Shown here one piece after another: positions 41,460 through 55,400 of a stretch of 64,000 nucleotides of DNA (position 1 is its first letter; the number at the start of each line of letters is the position of its first letter). The stretch covers positions 28,542,533 through 28,606,532 of the forward strand of contig NC_135170.1 of NCBI RefSeq assembly GCF_041146795.1. The letters run 5' to 3'. The notes under the pieces were generated by a model that worked only from the letters and a program-made list of their open reading frames with translations, made no database searches and was not told the origin of the DNA. This stretch comes from Maylandia zebra. Lineage: Eukaryota > Chordata > Actinopteri > Cichliformes > Cichlidae. The position numbers were made by a program, and so were the translations under genes.

Positions 41460-43440
41460 AAAAATTTTATTAATTACATACAGTATTTATAGTTTTTTTT
41501 ATTGCACTCTCAAGTTAGTTTCAAAACAAACAATAGTGCAATTAACTATACACAAATAGAAAGGTACCATGCAACATACAAACAAGCGTAATACAAAGAA
41601 AAAACGTGTAGTTTGATTTTTCTTCTTTCCTTTTCATACAGCTTGGAGCTGCCTGCAGCTGCAGTAGAAAAAGCAAAGACCTGCTTCTGAGCAGGATACA
41701 GGGCAGACTGCAATGACTTGTCAAGGCCTTCCATGGTGAGAAAAAAAAATGAAAATTAGGCTGGTTATATTGCATGGGGCAGTGTAGCAGACAGTACTGG
41801 ACTATTATCTTTACAAAGCATCTACTGTCTTAAATTCCTACATTGTAAATACTACACTAAGAAGACGTGTACAGCAGGAAAATGTTAATACAAGTGGAAA
41901 GAGTTGCATATAAATTAGGGAATCTGTCCGCATTTGGTTAATTTCTTCTTGTAAAAGCTTATTAAAATACGCACATCTTTGGTCCGTGCTCAAACCCACG
42001 ACTTGGTGAAACTTTGGCTTCAGAATAACCAGTGAACACAAAGGAGGAGCTACACAAGATTTACACATAAGAGCTGCTTTAGGGAGCATCTACAGCTCTG
42101 ATCAGTTAAAGCAAACTTCAAATGAATATATGTATGGGTCTGAAATTAAGACATAAAAGGAGCGTTGAAACAAAATAATACTAAGACAGCATCTGTGGCC
42201 TGATTAGAAAAGTGTTTCTTTAAAGTAGGGGCACTGTTCGATGATCCACATTGCCGACTGGGGCTGAGATTTTTATATTTATATATGTATAACATAAAAG
42301 CACCTTTTTTTTCAGCAGACTACAGCTGCATTAGGATATTTGTCAACATAAGCAAAATTACCTAATCAGTCAAGTGTTAACCAAATTTCAGTTCAAGGAT
42401 TAAAGTCAAGACAAGCAGCACAACGAAGGACGAATCAGAGCATTTGGTAGAGACACTGAAGAAAGGACTCCAAAATCCTTTGGTTTCTGTGAAAGAAGAA
42501 ACAGTTAATCCGGATCCTGAATGCGTCATGAAGAAAATGACACGGCTTTTCTGATTTCTCGATCAAATAGCGCACATAGGTAAGGGGTTTTGTAGCAGTG
42601 GCGGCCGACATGACTCAACTATAGAGTTCAACATCTGTTTCCAGTTCCAAGTTCACATGGCTCACTGCATCAACAGTTCTAGGTAATGCAAGCTCAGCCG
42701 GGACCTTGTGAAAACTGAACGTCTCTGATGAACATTTCAGCATAAAGGGATGTGAGAGTGAGCGGGTTTCTATGTGTGTGGCAGAGACGGAGAGCAGCAA
42801 AGACAGGGGAGATGTCTGTGTCACTGAGTATTCTCAGCACTATGCCAGCAGTGCGTGAGGGATCGCTGCCTTCTACAAAAGGCAGCGCACATATGGCACT
42901 CTTCATGAAAGAAAGAGGACAAAGTAGTGTCTTTATTCTAAGCCATACCTTTATGAGGTGGGTACCACAGCTTATTGTTGCCGTAAGTCTCAGCTCTCAG
43001 CTGCTGTGTTTCCCCAACTACTCACATTGTCTTGAAGGCTGGTGTGAAGGAGGAGTGGGAGATACTGCCATTTAGGGTAACCTAGTAGATTGCGTGACAG
43101 GACTGGGTGGGGGGAGGGTGTTTGACACCTCATCAGCAGCCGTATTGGTTTCTGTGGGTTTCTGGCTTCACTTGCAAAACAGAATCCCTTGCCTTCTCAT
43201 CCTCTCCCCAACCCCCCTCTCTCCTACATTGGCCAGCTCCTTCAGCTGGAAAGCTCAGCGAGGGTTTATTTTCAAAGATGGGGAATGAAAACAGCTCTCT
43301 CTTTGTTTTGGCTGCTGCGCCATTCCCAGCGGAGGAGGCACAGTGTCTTGAGGACTGGGCCTGGGACTGGGCCTCACAGGGGACCACACGGAGGAGTTGG
43401 CTGAGGGGTTGGGGAGTGAGTGTCCGGGTATGGGTCCCTC
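41460..43440 (-). other. plekhh3: PLEKHH3 3'UTR
   Basis: About 2 kb downstream of the PLEKHH3 stop with no supported coding frame. AATAAA reads on the minus strand at about 41466-41471, with alternatives near 42934 and 43265. Several open frames around 42.7-43.5 kb are compositional and lack similarity. Confidence 0.55.
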
Positions 43441-46400
43441 TCAAACAGGGTGCGAGGGCAGCTCTAGGAGTGTGGGTGTCGGCGCTGATCGGAGGTGACG
43501 GAAGCCCACCTCTGTGCTGTCTGCTATGGTGATGTCTGCATCTTCCCCTTTTCCTCGTTGGCGATGGATGGCACTGAAATAAGCATTCATCAGCTGCATG
43601 ATCTCAGTCAGCTGTGATGGAGAGAGGGAGAGAGAGAGAGGTCAAATTGGTGGCAGTCTCAGTGTCTGTCTGGCACTGTCACAGGAGGGCGGGTAAAGAT
43701 GATGTCATTCAGCTGCCAGAAAAACTAGATCCTCCAGAAGTAAAGCGTGATGTTTGGCAGATTTAAGGGGACATACACATCTCTTAACTGTGTCTGGGTA
43801 GTTCTTCACTTTGACATACACCACACTGTTCAGCAGCTGTTGCAGAAAAATTAAGGGAGGGTACTATGGAGGAGTTCATTTCTTCATGTGTCTCTCCATT
43901 ACACAGACCTCAGAGGACATAACCACCAAACCACCAGAAGCAACAATTACCCTTACTCTAGTCCTACTGATTCTTGGCTAAACATAGTCTGTGCATAAGA
44001 CAAGTCCCTGAGTTTCAACCTGCTTTTCAACTTCAACTATAACCCTGGAATCAGCTGCTAATCTTACACTCAACTCCAGGCCTAATCATAATCACCCCCT
44101 GCAAATCTGGTCTTTCCTTTTTTCCCCTCTGCCCATCGGCTGAAAACCTTCCACTTTTATGTCAAAAGGATACGACGGCTTTAAGTTCATAAAGTAGAAG
44201 TCTTTCTGAACCTTACTTCAATTTGCCTGTGTGTCCAATAAATAAATAAATAAAGTCACTTTTGTGCCTCAAGAGAGATCACAGAGAGCTTTTGTGTTGT
44301 GTGTGGGAAGATGCAAGCAAAGCGGCCCAATGAAAGGCATGATTTGTTCTTGATTTGGGGGGGGAGAAGAAAAAGGCACATCTATGTTTCTGAGAAATGT
44401 TTTGCCTAATATTTTAATCTAACCACTGCAATAAAACTTACCCCCATGCTATTAAATGCCAGGAAGTGAGACTTTTGGTGGTTACCATCTGTTGGGGAAT
44501 ATGGGCAGGTTGTGTGCTCTCTATTTAGACCAAATTAATGAAGGTTTTTAAAGTGGGTCAAAGAGGCGGAGGGAAGGGGGTATCATGGGCAGACACTGTG
44601 TGTCTTTCTCTTACTCTGCAGAAAACTGCACAGTGATAAGGCCCCTTGGCTCTGCACTATACATAAACTGAATCCGGCCTACAGCTGACACACATTATGT
44701 TTAAGGTCAGAGCAGAACCAGCTTCAATTAATATTTTCCTTCCAGTCACCTTCAGCCTCACCCTGTATGTGTCATCCTGGGAGGTGAGCCATTATACTAG
44801 GGTGACACATACTCTCAGAGATGCTAACCCTGTGGACTAACAGTTGGTTTTACAGGGCAAAGTCAGAACTAGCTCAGTTTAGGACATTGTAATGCTTTTT
44901 AATATTTTACTTTGAAAGTTTATTTGCTGCTACACAGCTCATGTTTCAATAAGTCATCCAAAGGTGTGGCTCTAATTTCATACTTCATAACTCTTTCTTC
45001 ACAGACCAAGATCCAGAAAAGCTAAAATAAAACCTTTTACTATCTAAATAAATCACAAAAATGACAAATTTTAAACTAAGAATGACATTTCCCCCCTTAA
45101 ACTAAACAATTCTGCACTCTGTTTATACCTTGGTGGTTTCAAAGAGCAGATCCCGGTCCCCAGCTGTAATCTTGAAGGTGTTGCTGTCAGATACACCATA
45201 AGAACAGATCTGGCCATAAGGAAAGGACTCCAGAGCCTCTGATTCTCCCTGCTTATACAAGGATACAGATGTAGCAGCTACACCCAGCCATAACTTCTGG
45301 GAAAAACTCCCCGTTGAACTCTGCAGGCAGAAAGAGGCGTGCAAATGTCAAGAGACTGCAGGATCCAAGTGGCTCTTGAGCTTTGAGGAAAAAAAACGTT
45401 TAAGAGTGATACTAAAACTAAAGCATAAGCACACAATACTCACAATATAAAAGTCCACTTCATAAAGAGTGCATCCAAAGCCGGACCACTGGCGTGCAAT
45501 TGTGAGGTAGGCGGCCATACTGTCCCTGCGGCTGTAGCCGGCCAAACCTTTCCAACGCTCCAAGATGGACGTCATGACAGCCGCTGCCTCCTCCTTCAGG
45601 CGGGTCCGCAGACGCATGTCCTGCTCAACTTTTTGCTTGTGTACTGCTGTAGCTGTGTGGCTCCACAGAGTCCCTGCGAGGAGTCCTGTGTGGAAGCGCT
45701 GCGTCGTGGGACAGCCCTGAGCAGCTACCTGACAAGGAGGCACATCTTGCGGTGCAGAAATTGACATGAGAACCCGAGTTTCAAGCATATGACCTGGAAA
45801 AAGCTCATCCAGAGGCGGGCAGGGGGCATGTGTGCTGAAGTCACCCATTAGGCTCTGAAGCCTCAGGGCAGCTAATGCCTGCAGGTCCTCTTCACAGGCT
45901 GGTAGCTGACCACGCACGACCATCTCATGGCACTGCAGCACAAAGGTCAAAACCAGGACAGAGAGAAAGAGAACCAAACACAAAGAAGGTAAAGGTCGTC
46001 AGTAATAACTTCAAGTCCCCTCATCCATCCTTTCTACCCCACCTTGTTTTATTTCATCCCGTAACTCTTTTATAGAATTCCCCAGGAAAAAATTATAATG
46101 AAGCCAATGCTGGCTGCCTTTTGCCCCCTCTGCACTCCAGCCAGTGCTCTTAGTCATGTTTTTTATGCAGTCCATTTTATAACACTCACAGCCAGTGGGA
46201 AATTACAGACTGTGATTGCAGATTGTTTAGTAAAAGCATACACGATTCAACAACAACACAAGTGATGAATCACTGAATGACAATAAATCAGATGCCATCA
46301 TCAACACCATCACTGGTCACTCACAACAAAGAAATAGTGAAAAGAGAAGGCTCATGTTCCACTCCATTACCTGCTCAAAGAGGAATAAATACTCTATGCT

Positions 46401-49400
46401 GTCCACTGATATGCTGTCTGCATCCAACAGGCAGTAGAGCTTGAAACACAGTTTCCACTGGGATTTAGACTCTGACTCTTTAGTAGAGAAGCTGCATAAG
46501 AGAGGGACAGAAAGTTAAATCTGGGTCAAGAAAAAAAGATACACTAAAGACACATATGACAAACAAAGAATCTTAAGCCTTCTGTTAATATGTTACAAGC
46601 TATTGCTTCCCTGCTGTGTAATGCCGTTGTGTAGTAACCCGACAGTTTCATGTTTACCCTGTCACTCAACATTGAGAGGACAGACACACCCATGCCTGTT
46701 TAAAAAGAAAAGAAAAATAAAGCATAGCGCCCTTTTTTCCAATTGGCTCATTGTTTTCGTTTTGAGACTATTGCCTTGTACAATTAAATGACATCATCTT
46801 TACCTTGACTAGCACCTGGCTGGCACTGCTGACAGACATAGAGACAAATCTAGTTTCCCAGCATAGTGTCATGTTTGACCAACAAGAACAGACAAGGTCA
46901 CCAGATATCAAGGACACTGGTTAACATTCAGCATAGCACTTGGACTAGGGGGGAGATAAATAAACAGTGTGCTGCTCTGTCCATACTCATCTATAGAGTG
47001 ACAAATAGGCTTTTTGCCACAATGTTTTGATAGCACGTCTGCTTGGTTTTATTATGACTGACTTTTTTGTTTGTTCTATCTTCCAGGGTAAAGACTGACA
47101 AGTCACTTTTTCAAACCTGGTTAGGATGTCTGCGACCAGAGCGCTTCCTGTGACTGGCTGCTCCCACAGTGCATTCTGCTCGTATAGTGCAAATGTATTT
47201 TTGCTCTCTTGTAGGCCGAGCTTCTCTTGCATCCTTCGAACCACCTGGTGAGGAGGAAGGAGAAGCGGATTGAAAAGACAGATGGACTCATAAGTTATTG
47301 GGCTTCAAGGGTGAAGGCAGAAGAGGGAGCATTTTACTAGGCTCTTGATTGCACTGTGAAATTTTGAATTGGAACTAGTGAGTAGCTGAAAGACTCCGAA
47401 GCCAGCTCAGAAAAGTTGTGCTGCCAAGTAGAATACAGGGAAATGCTTCCAAACCTCATTGGCAGTAGTGTGTGAGCTGATGTAGAGCTGGCAGGATCCA
47501 GGGCCTGGATAGTGCACGGTGCACAGCATCTCCTGTCGGTTCATCAGCATCTGGATCTCCTCCCAAGATGGCACGCACTCCCGACACTTTGTCTTCTCCA
47601 GAGCCTCACTGATGAATGACGCATAGTTATCCATTTCAGACTCAGGACTTTGGCTCTGGATTCTGCAAGACAGATTAAATGTGTGAGAAAGTGATACTGC
47701 TGTGAGTGCGTGTCTGTGTGTGTGCGTGCATGCACTTGTGAAATGTCATAAAGATGAAAATATTAAGCACATAAAAGAGAGAATTTACTCATGCCTGCGA
47801 CTCAAAATCTGTTAGGTGTTACGGTGTGATTATGGACTTTGCGTCACTCCATTGATTCAACTAAGTTTTTATTTTGTTTGGGCTGGCAGTGCTAGAAAGT
47901 CAATGAGGCGAAGAATGACAAATGTTCTCACTTTAGCTGTTAGGAACTTAAAAGACTCAACATCCCTTAATTCTTCAAAGAAAAGGAAAATGGCAAAGAA
48001 AACATGTTTGACTTTGGGTAGTGCACGAAACAGGAAAAGGCGTTTCCGCTCCTGTGAACCAGAGTGACCCCCTCCTTCCTCCCAACGGAGTGTCCAGGAG
48101 TGGAAGGTGAGTGTATGTCTGTGTGCTGTTGTTTTAAAGGAGGGGACAAAAAAAAGCAGCAAACCAATCTAGCGGGAGGCTGAGGTTTGCGAGTGTGAAA
48201 GGTGTGAAATACAACCTGATTGAGTGATTAGCTAAGCCCTTTGTAAACACAGGGGGGGGACAAACAGGAAGGAAACAATTACACTCCAGTACTCGTCCCA
48301 AAATACGCAAAAACAAGGGCAGAAAGAGGAAAACGAGCTTATTCACTTTAACATCTTGCTGTCTCATAAGGGTGGCTGAAACATAACTACGAATGTCCCA
48401 CTGATCTGTGTGAGATTTCCTATACTCTCCTTTGTTTGTGTCTTTGTACCATTTCCTGCTTTCTCTCCCTCTCCTTCTCCCTTGCTTTCTTTCTTTTGGC
48501 CTAATCTGTCTGACAGCAGACATTCCCTGGGGGTTTCTCAGGGCACTGGGGGAGTGGAGGATGGTTTCTGGGCCTAATGCCCAGCTCCAGTCTTAGCTCT
48601 GCCCAGCTGCAGCCTCAGCAGTGGTCCAAACAGTGAGAGAGTGCGTGAGAGTGACAGCAAGACGTATCAAAACACACAGCCAGCGAGTTCCACAGAGTTG
48701 TTATGAATTGCCGTTGCATGCAACTGTTCCATTAGCCAGAGGGCGATTCCCAGTACAGAAATATAGATAGAAAATTGTAGTGGTTTCATGGCATGGCATT
48801 AGACAGAAAATCAAGGGCAGGAGATTAGTGCTTCTAATAACTTAGATTAGCATTCTTGACAGAAGGGCTAATTCAGACCTGTAAATCCAGCCCTTGAAAA
48901 CTGGATCTGTCTAGGGAAGCATGCTAACAATGTGAAGGCATATCATGCTACTATATCTAAACAAGTGTTTAGGGATGCTGGCGCCTGCTTTTTGTCCGAT
49001 GTCTAGACCCCATGTTTCGCTGCTACCACGCAACACTGGTTCACCTTTATCTCCCAGGTCAAGCCATTCCTCTCTTATACCCTTGTCTATCATCTACAGT
49101 GTACTCCAGGTCTGATGTCTCATATGGGATTGAGGGCATCGTACTGCTGAAACACTCATGTAAAACAATTTGCATGACTATATAAACGACTTAATGCAAC
49201 TTTTCTATTAACTGACAACTGCAGTCTGTTACCTCAAACTGTCAACATGGGTGGATACGCTGTAGTGTTTTCCACCTTACTTCCACAAGCCACGTTTCCC
49301 AGTCGGAGAAATCAGAGCCAGAAAAAGCAAGAAAGTTTTCCACTTCTAAGTAAGAGATGACGAGGTGAGCAGCTTTCTCAAGTTCGGAGAATTTGTGTGT

Positions 49401-52400
49401 GCTTAATTGAATGTGAAAAAAATCCTGTCTGAATGCTGTTGCAAAAGCAAAACAACAATCTTGAAGCGGTCACTTGTGAGAACTGCTTTACTTGAGCTAA
49501 ATAGTATTTCATTACAATAGTACTGTAATGAAATACTGCAAGGTAAATACAAAGCGCTGCACCTGACTTCCAAGCAAGCAGCATTAGATTTTAGTCTTGG
49601 CTCAATCATAGCATCTCACCTTTTGAGGTGGAATCGCAGGTATTTGAGCACAATTGGCCCAGGAAGGAAAGTGCAGCTCATACAGGTGAGAAGCTGCCAG
49701 TAACGGAGATGCGCAGCAGTGTTTGGGGAAGGCGTGTAGCTGGTCTGCTTCACTAGCTGGCAGTAGACCTCATCGCGGAGAGGCCGCAGGTCCAGGCAGG
49801 TCTGTAGCACACCCTGGATGATTGGAACCGGCTCCCTTGCTGATTCCAGCTGCTGCAGGCAGTTGAACAGCTTCACGGCCTCCTCACGCACCGAGCCGTA
49901 GCCTTTCCCACTGTGGTCTGGAGAGATAAACAAAGAACAGTGTGTCAAAAGTTTTTGTCAGGACATATTCTTCCTCCCCCACCCCTTTTCTAGACATTTG
50001 AACCTTGCAGATATCTTAAAGGAATGGTATAACATTTAATCATGTAAAGTATTGTAATATAGCAACCTATTACATTAGCATCTCATCAGTTTTATCATCG
50101 TATCATGATTTTTTAGCTTAATAAAACAAAGTGTGTTCCCTGAACTCTCAGAGAGGATGTGCGTGAGAGAGAAAGAAAGAGAGAGAGCTGCAGGCATGTA
50201 TTTTCACACTAAGCTCCCACGGTAGATTCCTCCCAGTGCATTTAAGTGATTGGAAGATTGTCCATTAGGGTGGAAGAAAGAGCGATTTCAGGGTCACAGG
50301 AGGAGAGTGCACGCAAGGAAGCATACGTAAGCAAAATGAAAAGCAATCTGCGTTGCATTGAGCTTTATTCTTCCGCTAAACAAATCAAACTGCAGAGCAA
50401 TCACAGTTTTTAAAACAGTTTCTTTCCACTTAGCCACACTGCAATTATAGAAAACAGCTGCCAGCTTTGCACACACACCGAGTGGCCATGTGCACTGGTT
50501 ATCTCTTTCGTAAGAGCTTCAAGGTAAATTCGGCCAGTTGACACTTACTCAAACAGTGCTAAAAAAAATGCTAATCATGCTATTGTTTTTAACCGGTACT
50601 TTCACATACATATAGATATGGCAGTGTAAAAATCTTAAGCACTTACATGTGTGCTCCAGACTGCCATAGGGGAAAGGCAGCAGAGGAGCATATAAGGGTC
50701 CCTGGGTGTACTTCAGGATGGGGTTGTGCTGGTAGATGTGTTCCACTACCTCAGGGTTGAACTTATTCTCCTAAAACACACAAGTAAAACAAAACCAATC
50801 TATAATAAACAAACACATTTGAAAATAAACGTTCATGTGCAGTCAACAAGCACGAAGCCAGCCTGAGAACACTCTGTGAGTGCGTGTCTGTGTGTTTGTC
50901 TATGAAGGGTAACTGAGGTCGATTTGACCGGGGTCACAATCCAGCTCTGGCATCTTTTAAACAGCAGGAAGGTCAAGTGATGACCCAGCAAACCACACTA
51001 GCATGACTGACACGTTATATTTTATACACTGGTGTCAATGAGTTTGGTGTGCGTGTGTTTGTGCCTTTTACTGGGTATGTGGATAGATACCTTGAAGCAG
51101 TACAGATGGCTTCCATGCTACTGCCCTAGCACCTGTTGCTCATTAGTAACGTTGCCACTGCTCTGGCTCTCTCCTGACTCTGCAACTTCCCCGATCTTTC
51201 TCTCTGGCTATGAGACAAGTCAGCTTTCTCCCTCCTTAGTGGGGCAAAGTTGACACATTCCACTGAAATGCTTGGTGCACACTGGTGACAAGCTTGTCTG
51301 TTTGAACTATGGGAATGACATGTTGCTCTATGGACCACGTGCAGTGGGATGCAGCAACTCAACATCCCAGATGACATTCATCCACTGATCCAGGGCCAGA
51401 GATTGTTTTTGTTCCATTTGGTCATCCACTGCCACATGCAATAGTTTGACATTTTGGGAAATACGCTTATTAGCCGTCTTGCCAAAAGCAAGAATGGTAA
51501 TTATGAAGGACTGGAAACAGGGGCAAACAGCTAGCCTGTACAACGGCAACAAAATCTGTTCATCTTATTTATATTACAAAGAAATGCTTTGCAATAACAA
51601 GCTCTAAAGCACGATTGTTTTTTTTTCTTCTGGTCTCTGTCAGCCTCATTGCCAGGTTGGGAAAAGGTTTGATATTCCAGAATACACCAAGCACGCTACA
51701 CTACTTTGGAGTGTTCATATACCAAGCACGACTAAAGAGTGTGGTAAAAGAAAAGACAAAATAAACAGGGTTTCCCACTTTTTTTTCATGGACAGTTATC
51801 AAGGTAAGGTTCTAAAAGGTCTGTCTAACATATTATTGGGCTGCTTGTGTTTTATGCCTCATTCAAATAAATTCAATTTTGTTTATATAGCACCAAATCA
51901 CAACAACGGTTGTGTCAAGATGCTTTTTCAATTATCAGTTTAGCTAATAAGAAGCTCAAATGCCCCTGCAGCCTTAGACTTTTCTGTGTGGACTCTAGAT
52001 ACTCTAGCTTCCCACAGTCACAAAGACATGCATGTTAGGTTGACTGGTGATTCTAAATTGGCTTCCTGTCTCTACATGGTAGGTTGGTGACAGGCTGGTG
52101 ACATGGCCAGGATATACCTTGCCTCTCACCCTGTGACAGTTGGGCTAGGCTCTAGCCACCTGTGACCCTGAACTGGATGACAATGGTTAAGAGCATGAAT
52201 GTGTTTATGATCTAAGCACTGATAAAATCACAGTTTAAATAAAACATTTCACACACCTAATCTCTTTCAAATATGACTTCTGGCTATAGATCCATTGCTA
52301 AAACTGCCAGGCTTTCGCCCCTCTGTGTCTGTAACCTGATTCTATACTTTAAAGATAAGCAAGCAGTCCTGTTCACACAACGCCGCCTCTGTTTAGTCTC

Positions 52401-55400
52401 TCTGGATTTTTACAGTTCCAGTCATGGCCTCACACTTTAGAGAGAGAATACTTTGTCCAGTTGAGGAAAAGTGCCTATGTATAAAGGTGAGGGAGAGGGA
52501 GAGAGAAAGCAAGAGACTGAGAAAAAGGTTTTAGGTGGAAGGATGAGTGACTGTCAAAGCAATAAATGAAAAGCAGACCCCTTTATTCCTACAAAAGCTT
52601 GACCCCTTTTTGCAAACCAGATGAGGGTAGAGGGAGCAGACTAACCACTTTCTTTGAGATTAGAGACTCTCGTTGGGAGATTACTGAGAGAGGAGGCCAG
52701 GCAAAGGACTGCTTATCTCGTCCTGCTGCTTCATGCAGAGCCCTCCTCCATCTCCTCTGCCAGAACTGCCCTTCTCTACACCCAAGAGGCAGACTGATGC
52801 AAGATGAGTCGTCTCTCTGCTCAATGACATTCCAGCACAATGTGTTCTCTAGCACACCGTGCATTAAAATATGACGATCCCTTGTAAACACACTCCCTGC
52901 ACAAACTAAGGTATCTTTCAAAAGCCACAAATCCTGTTTTTCTAAATATTCAAATAGCTGGAAATGCCTTTATCTTGGAATGACCTTTCAACTGCAGGTC
53001 TGGTATTATTTCCTGTCCCTGTGTGACAGAATGAAATGAGGTCATTCAAAAGAGAAAGGCAAGCAGAATAAACTTTGGACTCCCTGGTGCAATGTGGTCG
53101 TGTGGTTTCCATGGTAACGGGGCAGGGGTTGTGGAGCATTATGTAGCCTGATGGCCGTTTGTGTTTGGTGGCTGTAATCATAGGTAGTTTGGCAGCAACC
53201 CTGTGTATGTTTGTGTGTCTGCATTGCGTGGCCCACCTCAATGTCTCGAATCAGGAGCTGTGTTGGCGTTTCCACGGGTGATTTACTATCAATGATTTTC
53301 TGGATGGCACAAGCCCAGTGCACAGCCTCATTGAAGTGCTTGGTGTACAGCCTATAGCAATGTTTCCGACCATAAACTGTAATGCTCCAGTAACCTGAAA
53401 AAAACCCAATAATAATAATAATAATAATAAAGCAACACATTTAAAAACCATTGCAAATCTTATGACATGTAATGGTAATAATTCATAGTTAGTAATTTAA
53501 ACTGGACCTTATCTGACCTGACACTTTTCCAGACATGTGTGGGATGGTTTTGTTTTGATTTTTTTTGTTGTTTTTTTTTTTAAAAAGTAAACAGCATGGA
53601 TTTAGGCCTGATCCAGTTTCCTACAATGTGAGACAATAAACTGATTCCTGCACATCTTCCATACAGACTCTCTCTCCTTTACTCACTCAGCTTCACTGAT
53701 GATCAAAGGTCAACTTCAGAAAAAAAAACCTCAGACCACACCAAAACCAAACAAGAGTAGATATTCTGCAGATGTCTTAAGACACGAGTCCGAAAGCCCT
53801 TAGTGAGTTTCATTTCGGGTAACATAATAAAAGCTAAAAAAGAGGAACATTTCTCCTTCTACAGAGGAAGTATTAGACATACCCCAGGCAGCCTAGCTTG
53901 ATCTGTAGCCCCGTGGCGGTTATCAGGCTTTCCTGCTACGTGACTTGGCACCACATCCTTCTTTGTTTAAAGTTCTTAGTCAAGTATAACCCCAAAATGA
54001 AAAAGTTTTACTACTCAAATCATTACACTGCACTATTGCCACTGACCAATTTGAATATGTTCACATATAATATTAACCACTGCTTTCAAGGGTCTATGAG
54101 ACCAAAAACGGAGCCCTTAAAGTGAACTCCTATTTTATGGCAACAACCAGAAAATACAGAGGAAGTAAAGATTTCTTGCAACTCTTTTGTGACAAATTTC
54201 CCTGCTTAAGAGGAACACAGATCTACTCAGTAGTGAAACAGCCGGGAGTCTGTGACAAAGTCGCTGTTGAAAGTCCTCCTCTGTCCAGAAAAGTCCCCTG
54301 GCCTATTGAGTTAGAACTATGTTTGGGTTTGCACTATGGTTTTGGCATTTTAAGCGGTTTGGTAAAGTTAGCAGGGCATAATCTCCATTCACAGAGAGGC
54401 AGACAAACATAGATAAAGGGTATCTGAGGAATACAGATTTGAAAAAACACAAGTCATCCCTGTGTCTTTTCAAAAGCAACTCTTTTTATAAATCTTTGTC
54501 ATTTGTTTCCTGCATCCAAGAGATTGCCTTGCTGGTTACGCGAATGAGACACTTGTAGGCCAACCTTGACCCGCATTTCTGACCAAACAAAGCCGGGGCT
54601 TCCCAAACTTACTAAGAATTACAGTACTCATGGGAAGGGGAAAGCTAGCCACAAGTCACCACTTTCATATTGAAAGACCCAACAATTTACTGGGAAGTTT
54701 TAAAATAATGCCTATGATCACTATACCACAAAGGGAATTAACACAAAGAACTAACTGGACTCTACAGAGATTACAGGAAAGCCTGCATGAGTGTGAGTCA
54801 GCTATGTCTCATCCCGTCTGCATATGGTTAGGAATATAAGTGTGTCTTGCTCACCTGTCTCCTTGTATGTCTGCTTGTCTGGCCAGATGACAGAGCAGAG
54901 GTTTGTGAGGACCAATGTGCCTAGTCTCCGGGCACCTTTCTCCGGTCCGGTGTAGTAGTCAAGAGAGTCTTGGGTCAGTACAAACCAGTATCGACGTTGC
55001 TTAATCCAGTTGCCACGCACCTCCCGTAACAACCAACCTTTAAACAAGCAGAATGCATATTTTTGGCTTTTACTTATCAATATGAAGTAAATATATAGTA
55101 AAATATAGTAAGTATATAGTGCATTTTAGTGGCTACAGAATGATGACATCATGGGTCCAAAGATTGGCCGCCTATAATCAAGGCCGAACGATAATAGTGC
55201 TTTTGTTTTCACTGGTAGCTACTGGTGACTTTTCACAGCTAGCTGACAGGGTGGAAAACCTGAGTAACTGTGCAAACTCAGTCCTTATTATTGCATTTAC
55301 ACAAGAATAATAAGAAACAATTCAATCTTTGCAAAAGAGATACAAGGAAAGGGGGCTTGAAGTTGTCTGCTGTGGCTTGAAAAAGGATATACACAAGGGA

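Noticed and set aside
43107-43532. 141-codon plus-strand frame and overlapping frames at the end of PLEKHH3
   Set aside because: Overlap the PLEKHH3 last exon and 3'UTR, show no recognisable domain and have no splice or context support.
45348-45443. Extension of the PLEKHH3 exon beyond 45444 into open sequence (VSIVCLCF...)
   Set aside because: A GTGAGT donor at 45443 ends the exon in phase 0 and joins correctly to the next exon; the extension is intronic.
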